Shown piece by piece: positions 37,714 to 45,711 of a stretch of DNA of 64,000 bases. The stretch covers positions 278,392 to 342,391 of the forward strand of contig NZ_JACSCH020000004.1 in the NCBI RefSeq assembly GCF_014451325.2. The letters run 5' to 3'. Both the position numbers and the translations under genes were made by a program. The first letter of the stretch is position 1; the number at the start of each line of letters is the position of its first letter. This DNA is from Streptomyces sp. CB02980 (GTDB lineage Bacteria; Actinomycetota; Actinomycetes; Streptomycetales; Streptomycetaceae). Below the pieces are notes generated by a model. That model worked only from the letters and a program-made list of their open reading frames with translations, made no database searches and was not told the DNA's origin.

Positions 37714-37844
37714 GTGGGGGCTCTCCCTCGCTCGGCGCGGGGCCGCGGCGGGGGAAGGCGGGCAGACGGGCATCCGTAACGTCGGACGCGACGCTTCCAC
37801 CGGCCCACTCCGCGAGGCCCGGACGTCATTGGCACCCGGAACGG

Positions 37845-37975
37845 ACGGACCGGATGCGCTGCCGGCAGGTCCTCGGACTCACCTCGCCCGAATACGGCCG
37901 TATCCATACGAAGCACACCGTTGCGGGACAGTTCCGGATTCGCGCCGGATTCCCCTGCGTCGACAGCGAGGACGA
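37845..37975 (-). ncRNA. cobalamin (vitamin B12) riboswitch of nrdAB
   Basis: On the minus strand the core is clear: GGGGAATCC, then CTGTCCCGCAAC, and the B12 box GAGTCCGAGGACCTGCC (around 37863-37880 of the plus strand). The gap to the nrdA start is about 130 bases. In S. coelicolor the same leader represses nrdAB when B12 is available, leaving the B12-dependent class II enzyme to make dNTPs. Ends are approximate. Confidence 0.95.
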
Positions 37976-38021
37976 GCATACATGTGGGGGGCGCCCCGTG
38001 CTGCACCCCCCACATGTTGTG
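37976..38021 (-). promoter_or_regulatory. putative tandem NrdR boxes upstream of nrdAB
   Basis: Two ACATGT cores at 37980-37985 and 38012-38017, each next to a G/C run. They are 32 bp apart centre to centre, three helical turns. This spacing is typical of paired NrdR boxes. They lie just upstream of the riboswitch. The pair also forms a 12-bp inverted repeat (37980-37991 with 38006-38017). TATGCT at the riboswitch side may be the -10. Confidence 0.65.
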
Positions 38022-38033
38022 TCGCCCCCCGGC

Positions 38034-38534
38034 TCAGAACTCCAAGGAGTAGGTACGCAGGCGGTGGTCGGGGATCGGCTCCCAGTCCCGGTCCGGGGTG
38101 CGGACGAAGCCCAGACGCTCGTAGATCCGGTGCGCGGAGACCATCGTGGCGTCCGTGGAGAGCACGATGCGGCGGCACCCGGGGAGGGCCTGTGCGCGCT
38201 CGATACAGGCCCGTACGAGGGCCTCTCCGACGCCCCGGCCGCGGGCCTCCCGGGAGACCACGAGCATCCGGAACTCGGCCTCGCCCTCGATCGCGATGTC
38301 CGCCCACGGGGTGGCACCGGTGGCGAAGGTCACCCCGCCGAGCAGCCGTCCGTCGCCGTCCTCGGCGACGAGCACCTCGCTCTCGCGCGCCCGCCGGGCC
38401 GTGTCCCGGAGCACATCCAGATACGAGTCCTCCGCCCCGTACTTCAGCAGCCCGTCGTTCAGATAGGTCCCCGCGGTGAGCTCACCGAGCGCCTCGTAGT
38501 CCTCGGGCCGTACCGCCCTGATCGTGAAGTCCAT
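38034..38534 (-). CDS. GNAT-family N-acetyltransferase
   Basis: A 166-aa GNAT enzyme with the acetyl-CoA loop RGRGVGEAL (residues 99-107, pattern R/QxxGxG/A) and the closing AHRIYERLGF. The substrate is unknown. It lies between mctP and the nrd promoter; its stop is about 13 bases from the NrdR-box region. ATG 38534 fits the family N-terminus (MDFTIRAVRPEDYEA). Confidence 0.9.
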   Translation of the reverse strand: MDFTIRAVRPEDYEALGELTAGTYLNDGLLKYGAEDSYLDVLRDTARRARESEVLVAEDGDGRLLGGVTFATGATPWADIAIEGEAEFRMLVVSREARGRGVGEALVRACIERAQALPGCRRIVLSTDATMVSAHRIYERLGFVRTPDRDWEPIPDHRLRTYSLEF

Positions 38535-38590
38535 GAGGGCAGTGTGCCTCCGGCCGCCCGGACGCCCCCACCGGGTTTCGGCCGGGGACG

Positions 38591-38634
38591 GCGAAGGCCG
38601 CCGTGCCTCCGGTGGGAGGCAGGGCGGCCTTCGT
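38591..38634 (-). terminator. terminator of the mctP unit
   Basis: A 20-bp stem (38591-38610 with 38615-38634) with one mismatch, 17 bases beyond the mctP stop. Confidence 0.82.
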
Positions 38635-38650
38635 CAGGTCCTGCGCTGGA

Positions 38651-40273
38651 TCAGTGGGTCTCGGCGCCGACCTTCGGGAGCTTCTTGACCCCGGCGTCGC
38701 CGGCGTCGGCCGTGTAGTCCTCCGGGGAGGTCTCGTCGACGCCCTCGGGGGCCTTGACGGCCTTGAGGACGAAGGTCAGGACGACCGTGACGAGGACGTT
38801 GAGGAGGAAGGCGGTGAGACCGATGTAGCCGATCTCGCCGATGCCCGGGATCTCCGCGGAGGAGCCGCCGAAGTGCTTCTGGGTCGGGCTGGCCACCCCG
38901 TACGCGGCGACCGTGCCGTAGATCATGCCGACGGCCCAGCCGGCGAGCAGCGCCCAGCGGTGGAACCAGCGGGTGAAGAGACCGCCGACGAGGGCCGGGA
39001 AGGTCTGCAGGATCCAGATGCCACCGAGCAGCTGGAAGTTGATCGCGACCGTCTTGTCCATGGTGAGGACGAAGGCGAGCGCACCGACCTTCACGAGCAG
39101 CGAGACCAGCTTGGAGACCTTGGTCTCCTGGGCCGGGGTGGCGTCCGGCTTGATGAAGTCCTTGTAGATGTTGCGGGTGAAGAGGTTGGCCGCGGCGATC
39201 GACATGATCGCGGCCGGCACGAGCGCGCCGATGCCGATCGCGGCGAACGCGACGCCCGCGAACCAGTCCGGGAACATCGTCTCGAACAGCTGCGGGATGG
39301 CGAGCTGGCCGTTCTTCACCTGGATCCCGGCGGCGATCGCCATGAAGCCGAGCAGCGCGAGCAGGCCCAGCATCAGCGAGTACAGCGGCAGGATCGTGGT
39401 GTTGCGGCGGATGACCTCACGGCTCCGGGACGACAGCGTCGCCGTGATGGAGTGCGGGTACATGAAGAGCGCGAGCGCCGAGCCGAGTGCCAGCGTGGCG
39501 TACGTCCACTGGCCGGCCTCACCGGGGACGAGCGAGCCGCGCGGCTTGCCGGTCGCCGGGTTGGTCTGCGCGTACGCCTCGCCCGCCTTGGCGAAGATCT
39601 CGTCGAAGCCGCCCAGCTTGATCGGGATGTAGATGATCGCCACCGCGATGACGATGTAGATCAGGGTGTCCTTGACGAAGGCGATGAGCGCGGGGGCGCG
39701 CAGACCCGAGGAGTAGGTGTACGCCGCGAGGACACCGAAGGCGATGAGCAGCGGCAGGTCCTTGATGAACCAGTGGGTGGTCTCGCCGCCGCCGACGCCC
39801 ATCACGTCCAGGACGGCCTGGATGCCGACGAGCTGGAGCGCGATGTACGGCATGGTGGCGAGGATGCCGGTGACCGCCACCGCGAGGGAGAGCCCCTTGG
39901 AGTCCCAGCGGCCGCGCACGAAGTCCGAGGTGGTGACGTACCCGTGCTTGTGCGAGACCGACCACAGCCGCGGCAGGAAGGTGAAGATCAGCGGGTAGAC
40001 CAGGATCGTGTACGGGACGGCGAAGAAGCCCGCCGCGCCCGCCGCGTAGATGGCCGCCGGTACGGCGACGAAGGTGTACGCGGTGTAGAGGTCGCCGCCG
40101 AGCAGGAACCAGGTCACCCAGGTGCCGAACGACCGGCCGCCCAGGCCCCATTCGTCGAGGCTGTTCTCGTTCTCGGCCCTGCGCCAGCGCGAGGCGAGGA
40201 ATCCCATGACCGTGACGGCCAGGAAGAAGAAGATGAAGACGGCGAGTGCGACGCCGTTCACGCCGTCCTTCAT
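38651..40273 (-). CDS. mctP: sodium:solute symporter, monocarboxylate permease MctP-like
   Basis: A 540-aa SSS-family transporter with about 13 membrane helices. It resembles MctP, which takes up lactate, pyruvate and other monocarboxylates. GLGGRSFGTWVTWFLLGGDLYTAYTF (near 43-68) is the typical first part of the core. The start overlaps the DUF3311 stop (ATGA), the usual mctP partner. The C-terminus is acidic and cytoplasmic. Confidence 0.88.
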   Translation of the reverse strand: MKDGVNGVALAVFIFFFLAVTVMGFLASRWRRAENENSLDEWGLGGRSFGTWVTWFLLGGDLYTAYTFVAVPAAIYAAGAAGFFAVPYTILVYPLIFTFLPRLWSVSHKHGYVTTSDFVRGRWDSKGLSLAVAVTGILATMPYIALQLVGIQAVLDVMGVGGGETTHWFIKDLPLLIAFGVLAAYTYSSGLRAPALIAFVKDTLIYIVIAVAIIYIPIKLGGFDEIFAKAGEAYAQTNPATGKPRGSLVPGEAGQWTYATLALGSALALFMYPHSITATLSSRSREVIRRNTTILPLYSLMLGLLALLGFMAIAAGIQVKNGQLAIPQLFETMFPDWFAGVAFAAIGIGALVPAAIMSIAAANLFTRNIYKDFIKPDATPAQETKVSKLVSLLVKVGALAFVLTMDKTVAINFQLLGGIWILQTFPALVGGLFTRWFHRWALLAGWAVGMIYGTVAAYGVASPTQKHFGGSSAEIPGIGEIGYIGLTAFLLNVLVTVVLTFVLKAVKAPEGVDETSPEDYTADAGDAGVKKLPKVGAETH

Positions 40274-40524
40274 CGCTCGTCACCCCCCTTGCGGGCACGC
40301 TGGTCCAGCTGCCACAGCTTGTACGCGACCATGGTGAGCACGGTGGAGATGAGCACCCAGAGCATCTGGTACCAGTAGAAGAACGGGATGCCCGCGAAGA
40401 GCGGTTCGACCTTCGCGTACGAGCTCACCCAGAGCATCGCCACGAACGGCGCGAACAGACAGAGCGCGATCACCACCCTCAGGGGCGTGATGGTGGGTTG
40501 TTTCCCTTGTGTCGCTTGTGGCAT
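40270..40524 (-). CDS. DUF3311 small membrane protein, MctP partner
   Basis: An 84-aa protein with two membrane helices (about 16-38 and 47-68), of the DUF3311 type found next to SSS symporters. ATG 40524 (MPQATQGKQP) is used because the upstream frame is not like the family. It overlaps mctP by four bases and is likely a subunit or a regulator of the symporter. Confidence 0.85.
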   Translation of the reverse strand: MPQATQGKQPTITPLRVVIALCLFAPFVAMLWVSSYAKVEPLFAGIPFFYWYQMLWVLISTVLTMVAYKLWQLDQRARKGGDER

Positions 40525-40664
40525 GGCGATTCCGGTCCCCTCGCTGATCACCTCGGTAATGCTGGGGAAATCTAGGGGACTGTTCCGCTCCATGGAACCC
40601 CTGTCCGCATAACGGATGGGACTACGTCAGTTGCGGTCGTGGGAGCGGTCCCCCGGCGCGGCGC

Positions 40665-41648
40665 TCAGAGCCAGCCCTCCTTGGCGGCCCGCACCCCCGC
40701 CTCGAACCGGCTGCGCGCGCCGAGCCGGTTCATCAGATCCGAGCTCATCCGGCGCACGGTCCGCAGCGAGATCCCGAGCCGCCGGGCGGCGATGTCGTCC
40801 GTGCAGCCGATGCCGAGCAGCATGAGCAACTCCCGTTCCTGCGGGGAGAGATCGTGCTCGTCGCGGCGCGGGCTCTCGCCGAACGGCGTGCCCGCGTCCC
40901 ACAGCCGGTCGAAGAGCACCACGAGCGCGTGCACCAGGCCGGGGCTGCGGACCTCCAGGGCGCCCGCGCGCCCGTCCTCCGGGTCGACGGGGACGAGCGC
41001 GGCCTCCCGGTCGACGATCACCATGAGCATCGGCACCACGGGCACGGTCCGCGCCTCGCCGCCGAGATCGCAGTACCAGCGCACGTACTCGACGGTCGGC
41101 GGGTCGTTGCGGAAGCTCTCCTGGTAGATCGACCGGATCTTCACGCCGCGTTCCAGGGCGAGTTGGTCGAGCGGATGGCTCGCGTCCATGGTGTCGGGGA
41201 GCTGCGCGCCGCCCGGGAGCAGCGACAGGCACTCGGTGCGGGCGTTCGCCGCCAGGTCCTCCAGGCGTTCCCGGACGTTGTCGAGGCCGGTGATGCGGTC
41301 CACCAGGTCGTGCCGGACGCCCGGTTCCGAGTGGTCCGCGTACGAGGCGAGGATGCCGGCCACGGCCCGCCCCGCCCGTTCGACCTGGCGTTTGCGCTTG
41401 CTCAGCTCGGCCTCGGCGCGGGAGAGCAGGAAGGAGAAGCCGACGTCCGGGTTGAAGGGTTCGACCTCGCCCGAGGAGTCGTCCATCAGCACGAGCTTGA
41501 GGTCCGCGAGACAGGCGAGCGCCTCGCGGACCTCGGACTCGGGGCGGCCCAGATGGGCCGCCATCTCCGTCACGTCGTACTCGGGTCGCTCCAGGAGCAA
41601 ACGGTAGACGGCCTCCGTCGACTCCTTTATGCCGAGCGCCTCCAACAT
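40665..41648 (-). CDS. LuxR-type regulator with TrmB-like N-terminus
   Basis: A 327-aa regulator. Residues 1-60 form a TrmB/winged-helix-like part (YDVTEMAAHLGRPESEVREALACL); 60-260 have no named sensor domain; residues 265-325 form a LuxR-type HTH (LSPQERELLMLLGIGCTDDIAARRLGISLRTVRRMSSDLMNRLG). This build is frequent near Streptomyces biosynthetic loci. There is no kinase partner, so it is not a standard response regulator. Its leader carries a perfect DasR-type operator core 93 bases before the start. It likely controls the genes beside it; this is inference. Confidence 0.85.
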   Translation of the reverse strand: MLEALGIKESTEAVYRLLLERPEYDVTEMAAHLGRPESEVREALACLADLKLVLMDDSSGEVEPFNPDVGFSFLLSRAEAELSKRKRQVERAGRAVAGILASYADHSEPGVRHDLVDRITGLDNVRERLEDLAANARTECLSLLPGGAQLPDTMDASHPLDQLALERGVKIRSIYQESFRNDPPTVEYVRWYCDLGGEARTVPVVPMLMVIVDREAALVPVDPEDGRAGALEVRSPGLVHALVVLFDRLWDAGTPFGESPRRDEHDLSPQERELLMLLGIGCTDDIAARRLGISLRTVRRMSSDLMNRLGARSRFEAGVRAAKEGWL

Positions 41649-41734
41649 TCCCTGTCTCCCCCTCGTCACGTTCCGTACCGCGACCGCCCCGCAATCGTGA
41701 TCGCGGTCGTCGATGCTAAGCGGGAGGAGCCATC

Positions 41735-41750
41735 TAGGTCTAGACCAATT
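41735..41750. promoter_or_regulatory. DasR-type operator (dre) before the LuxR-type gene
   Basis: TAGGTCTAGACCAATT with the perfect core GGTCTAGACC at 41737-41746. It overlaps the stop codon of the MMPL gene and lies upstream of the LuxR-type gene on the minus strand. Confidence 0.75.
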
Positions 41751-43758
41751 GGAATGAACTCCGGTATGTGGGACGCGCGGAGGACGCGGGCGGGGTGCGG
41801 TGGCGGCCGGCCAGTGCGTCCAACAGCGCCGCCATCGCGAACCCCGAGACCAGCAACGCCAGTTCGAGCTGCGGACCGATCCCGACCGCGAGCACCGCGA
41901 GCGCGCCCGCCCCGGCCGCCACCGGCCCCGCCCACGAGGGGCCGCCCGCCGCCGCCGCGACCGAGCGGTCCAGCGACACGCAGAAGGCGAAGGCGCCGAC
42001 GACGAGGGGGACCCAGCCGGTGACGGCCCCGGTGTCGGGCGGGCCCCACTGCCACAGGACGGTGAGCGCACCCGCCGCGGAGACGGAGGCGAGCAGGGCG
42101 CGGAACACGGCGCGGGCCGCCGTGCCCGCCGTGGTGAGGGCGGCGAGGGCGAGGAGGGCGGCGAGGGCGGCCGCCGGGACCGCGTAGGGGAGGAGCCCGT
42201 AGACGCCGTCCACGAGATCGCGGTCGACGACGCCCGAGCCGCCGACCAGCGCCGGGTGCGCCCCTCCTGAGAGCGCCGACCTCAGTGCCGTCACCGTCGC
42301 CGCGCCCGCCGCCGTCATCGGCTCCTCCTCCGGTACGACCACGACCACGGCCGAACCGTCGCGGCGCCACTCGGCCGCCGCCGGCGCCGCCGCGAGCAGC
42401 ACCCCCGGGACCCGGGCCGCCCGCGCGGCCACGGCCTCGGCGTCCGCGCCCCGGGGGACCAGGACCTCCAGCGGGTTCAGGGCCCCCGACGGCACCCCGG
42501 CCGCCGCGAGCCGGTCGAGGCCGTCGCGGGCGGGGCCGCCCGCCACCAGGGCGTGCGCCTCCGGATTGCCCACCCGTAGCTGCGTGGCCGCGCCGGCGAG
42601 CAGCACGAGGAGGGTCAGGCCGACCGCAGCCGGAATCGGACGGGGCCGCCGCCGGACCCGTACCGGCGTCGTACCTGCCGTCCGTGTCGTACCTGCGGGC
42701 CGTGTCGTACCTGCGGTCCGCGTGGTCCGTGCGGTCCGCGTGCTCCTCGTTGTCCGGGCGGTCCGCGTCGGCCGGGCGGTCCGCGTCGGCCGCGTCGTCA
42801 CCGAGCGGAGCACCGGCGCGAGGGTCAGGGCCGCCGCCGTGCCCACCGCCCACACCGCGAGCCCCGCGACCCCGACCGAGCGCAGGAACGCCGCAGGGAA
42901 GAGCGCGAGGACCGCGCAGGCCGCCGCCCCCGCCGCACCGGCCGCCACCGCGGACCGGGCGGCGGTCTCCGGCGGCTGCGCCCAGCGGTGCACCGCGAGC
43001 ACCAGAGCCGTGACCGGCACCAGGTAGACCACGATGAAGCTGATCTCGGTGAACCCGGCGACCGCCTCCACCAGGACCAGCGCCCCCACCGAGATCACCC
43101 CGGCGAGCAGCAGCGGCGCCAGGACCCCGAGCGGCGAGCGGAACGCCAGGACCAGCAGCACGAGCAGCCCCAGCGCACACGCCGCCTTCGCCGCGAGGGC
43201 CACCGCGCCCGGCCCCGCCACCGCGCTGTCGTGCTGGAGCGGGAGCACGCCCGTCACCTCGACCCGGGCCCCCGGCAGCGCCGACCGCAGTCCCGTGCGC
43301 AGGGTGCCCGCCGCCTCCTCGACGGCCGTGAGCCCCGCGAGGTCCGGCTTTCCCGCACCCGGGTAGACCAGCGCGTACACCGTGCGGCCGTCCGCGCCGA
43401 GGAACCCCTCGTCGCCCGTGCCCGCGTACGAGACCGTCCGCGCGCCCGGGCCCGCCGCCCGCCGGACGGCGTCCGCGAACCGCCCGGCCGTGTCCGGGAC
43501 GCGTACGTCCGTGGCGGCCGGCCAGGTCGCGACCGCGACCAGCGGGGCGACGGCCGCCCCGTTCCCGTACCGCTCCTGGATCGCCTGGTTCGCGCGGTGT
43601 CCCGGCCCGCCGGAGGCGGTGAACGACTGGTCCAGGCGCCCGAGCCCGGCCACCGCCACCGCGCCGCCGAGCAGCAGCGCGAGCAGCCACACCACGCCGA
43701 AGGCCACCCGGTGGCGGAGCGCGAAATCCCGTATCCGTACGGTCTGTTCAGTCGACAT
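41740..43758 (-). CDS. MMPL/RND-family transporter with repeat-coded loop
   Basis: A 672-aa MMPL-like transporter. There are two halves, each with an extracytoplasmic loop and a group of helices: helix 17-38, loop 45-190, helices 195-320; then a second loop 395-540 and helices to 660. Between them (residues about 320-368) is a low-complexity Thr/Arg-rich linker of short repeats (TRTARTTRSTRTARTTRTAGTT type). MMPL transporters export lipids or small molecules. The start overlaps the AKR stop by 11 bases, so it is in a unit with it. Cargo unknown. Confidence 0.88.
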   Translation of the reverse strand: MSTEQTVRIRDFALRHRVAFGVVWLLALLLGGAVAVAGLGRLDQSFTASGGPGHRANQAIQERYGNGAAVAPLVAVATWPAATDVRVPDTAGRFADAVRRAAGPGARTVSYAGTGDEGFLGADGRTVYALVYPGAGKPDLAGLTAVEEAAGTLRTGLRSALPGARVEVTGVLPLQHDSAVAGPGAVALAAKAACALGLLVLLVLAFRSPLGVLAPLLLAGVISVGALVLVEAVAGFTEISFIVVYLVPVTALVLAVHRWAQPPETAARSAVAAGAAGAAACAVLALFPAAFLRSVGVAGLAVWAVGTAAALTLAPVLRSVTTRPTRTARPTRTARTTRSTRTARTTRTAGTTRPAGTTRTAGTTPVRVRRRPRPIPAAVGLTLLVLLAGAATQLRVGNPEAHALVAGGPARDGLDRLAAAGVPSGALNPLEVLVPRGADAEAVAARAARVPGVLLAAAPAAAEWRRDGSAVVVVVPEEEPMTAAGAATVTALRSALSGGAHPALVGGSGVVDRDLVDGVYGLLPYAVPAAALAALLALAALTTAGTAARAVFRALLASVSAAGALTVLWQWGPPDTGAVTGWVPLVVGAFAFCVSLDRSVAAAAGGPSWAGPVAAGAGALAVLAVGIGPQLELALLVSGFAMAALLDALAGRHRTPPASSARPTYRSSFQLV
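42655..42800. repeat. in-frame minisatellite inside the MMPL gene
   Basis: A tract of imperfect short tandem repeats (units around TCCGTGTCGTACCTGCGG and CGGTCCGCGT) encoding the Thr/Arg linker. Unit lengths are multiples of three, so length changes would keep the frame. Confidence 0.75.
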
Positions 43759-44713
43759 CGTCGAGCCGCTTCCTCAGCTCGGCGTCCAGGCGCAGCCCCA
43801 CCGCGCCGAGCGTCTCGTCCAGCTGCGCCGTCGAACTCGCCCCGATCACCGGGAGTACGGGCAGCTCGCCGCCCAAGGCCCAGGCCAGGACCACCTGGTT
43901 GGCGGTCACGCCCAGCTCCGCCGCGACCTCCGCGAGCACCTTGAGGCGCCGCTCCGAACCCTCGTGCCGGTACTGCTCCGGCACCTCCTTGCCCGCATCG
44001 GTGTACGCCCCCGTCAGCTGGGTCGTGTACGCCGTGAACGTCAGATCCGGACGGGTCGCCAGATAGTCGAGCAGCTCCTCCGAGGCGTGCGGGTTCACCC
44101 CGAACTCCGCACCGGGGCGCGGCCGCAGATAGGTGTACCGCTGCTGCACGGCCGCGTAGTCCGGCACCCCGGCGGCGACCGCCGCGCCCCGCGACTCCTC
44201 GATCCGCCAGGCCGCGAAGTTGGAGCAGCCGGCCCGGCCGATCTTCCCCGTGTCCTCCAGCTCGCCGAAAGCGCCCATGGTCTCGGCGACCGGCGTCCGC
44301 CGGTCGTCGATGTGCGCGTAGTAGAGATCGATCCGGTCCGTGCCCAGGTTCCGCAGGCTCTCCTCCACCTGCCGGCGCAGCACCGGGGCCGAGAGCCCCT
44401 CCGCGCACTCCGGCCAGGCCGAACCGGGCGGGTCCGGCAGCGCGCCGACCTTGGTGGCGAGCACCATCTCGTCCCGGACGCCCCGGCTGCGCAGCCAGCG
44501 GCCGATCAGCAGCTCGCTCTCGGCGCCGGTCGCGCCCGGCTCCCAGAACGCGTAGGTGTTGGCGGTGTCGATGAAGGTGCCGCCGGCCTCGTGGAAGCGG
44601 TCGAGGACGGCGAAGGCGGCAGCCTCGTCGATCCGGGTGCCGAACGGCAGTGTGCCCAGGCACAGGGTGCTCACGCGGGGGCCCTCGGGGCCGCCCAGGC
44701 GGGTGTACTCCAT
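43748..44713 (-). CDS. aldo/keto reductase
   Basis: A 321-aa AKR with the catalytic tetrad Asp49, Tyr54, Lys88 and His134 in place (FIDTANTYAFW, ATKVG, YYAHIDD). NADPH-dependent reduction of an aldehyde or ketone is expected; the closest shape is the AKR group for sugar or xenobiotic ketones. ATG 44713 is used; an ATG at 44734 would add seven residues and overlap the next gene's stop. It lies between the MMPL gene and the phosphodiesterase-like genes, in the same direction. Confidence 0.9.
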   Translation of the reverse strand: MEYTRLGGPEGPRVSTLCLGTLPFGTRIDEAAAFAVLDRFHEAGGTFIDTANTYAFWEPGATGAESELLIGRWLRSRGVRDEMVLATKVGALPDPPGSAWPECAEGLSAPVLRRQVEESLRNLGTDRIDLYYAHIDDRRTPVAETMGAFGELEDTGKIGRAGCSNFAAWRIEESRGAAVAAGVPDYAAVQQRYTYLRPRPGAEFGVNPHASEELLDYLATRPDLTFTAYTTQLTGAYTDAGKEVPEQYRHEGSERRLKVLAEVAAELGVTANQVVLAWALGGELPVLPVIGASSTAQLDETLGAVGLRLDAELRKRLDDVD

Positions 44714-44730
44714 CGGTTCTTCCCTCTCTC

Positions 44731-45711
44731 TCATACGTGGGGGGTGGTGACGGTCAGCTCCTGGACCAGGTGGTCCGAGAGGCCCTCCGCGGCGCGGAAG
44801 CGGTACGAGCCGACCCGGGCGCCGCCGCCGGTGAACGCCCAGTCGATCCGCCACAGCCGCAGCCGCGCGCGGGCGTTCCAGCTGGCCGGGAGGACCGAAC
44901 GGCAGGCACCGATCGCGTCGCGCAGCGAGCGCGGCATCCGGCGGATGTCGCCGATGGCGGCACTCGTGTTGAAGTCCCCGGTCACCAGGACCGGGTGCGG
45001 GTTGCCCCGCAGGTCGGCGATGAGCGCCGCGTACTCCCGGTCGCGGGCGGCGGCCCGGCGCCGCATGTCCCGGAGGAAGGCCGGCCGCAGCGGGTTCATC
45101 ACCGTGAGCTGGACCGGGATGTGCACGTTGTACGTCGACAGGATGCCGCCCCCGACCCGCAGGTCCACCCGGAGCGAGCAGGCCCCGAGAGGCACGGGCG
45201 GCCCCACGGGCGGGAACCGGGACAGCGTCACGGAGTTGTTGTCGACGGCCAGGTGATGCTCGGGGAACGCGGCCCGGATCCGCTGCTCGTCGTCGATGTC
45301 CCAGACCTCGCCGCCCTCGAAGCCGTTCAGGTACTCCTGGAGGACGTAGACGTCCGCCGAGAGGGAGCGCAGGAAGGCGTAGAAGCGCTCGGGGTCGCCG
45401 CCCTGGTTCCAGTGCTGAGTGTTCCAGGAGACGAGCCGCAGCCCCTCCGTGGACTCCGAACGGCGGCCAAGCGCCCGCAGGTTGATCCCGTTCTGCGTCC
45501 AGCCCGCCGCCAGAAAGACCGCGGCGAGAGCCCCCGCCGCCCACCCGTCGGTGACCGCGGCGGCCGCGAGCAGGGCGAGCGGGACGGCGGCGAAGGCGAC
45601 CGGCGGCAGCAGGGAGACCGCGAGCCAGGGCCACCAGCGCCCGTTCAGCGCGAGGTGCAGGGCGAGGAACACCGCCCAGACCAGGGCGCAGGACAGCAGC
45701 ACGTCGGTCAC
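44731..45711 (-). CDS. membrane-anchored endonuclease/exonuclease/phosphatase-fold protein, copy 1
   Basis: A 326-aa protein. Three hydrophobic helices at residues 3-80 anchor an EEP (DNase I-like) domain from about residue 90 with SWNTQHWNQ, QEYLN, VHIPV, TGDFNTS and the closing LSDHLVQ. EEP enzymes cleave phosphodiesters of DNA, lipid or sugar phosphates; the topology puts the domain outside the membrane. GTG 45711 overlaps the upstream stop (GTGA). It is clearly paralogous to the next gene. Confidence 0.87.
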   Translation of the reverse strand: MTDVLLSCALVWAVFLALHLALNGRWWPWLAVSLLPPVAFAAVPLALLAAAAVTDGWAAGALAAVFLAAGWTQNGINLRALGRRSESTEGLRLVSWNTQHWNQGGDPERFYAFLRSLSADVYVLQEYLNGFEGGEVWDIDDEQRIRAAFPEHHLAVDNNSVTLSRFPPVGPPVPLGACSLRVDLRVGGGILSTYNVHIPVQLTVMNPLRPAFLRDMRRRAAARDREYAALIADLRGNPHPVLVTGDFNTSAAIGDIRRMPRSLRDAIGACRSVLPASWNARARLRLWRIDWAFTGGGARVGSYRFRAAEGLSDHLVQELTVTTPHV

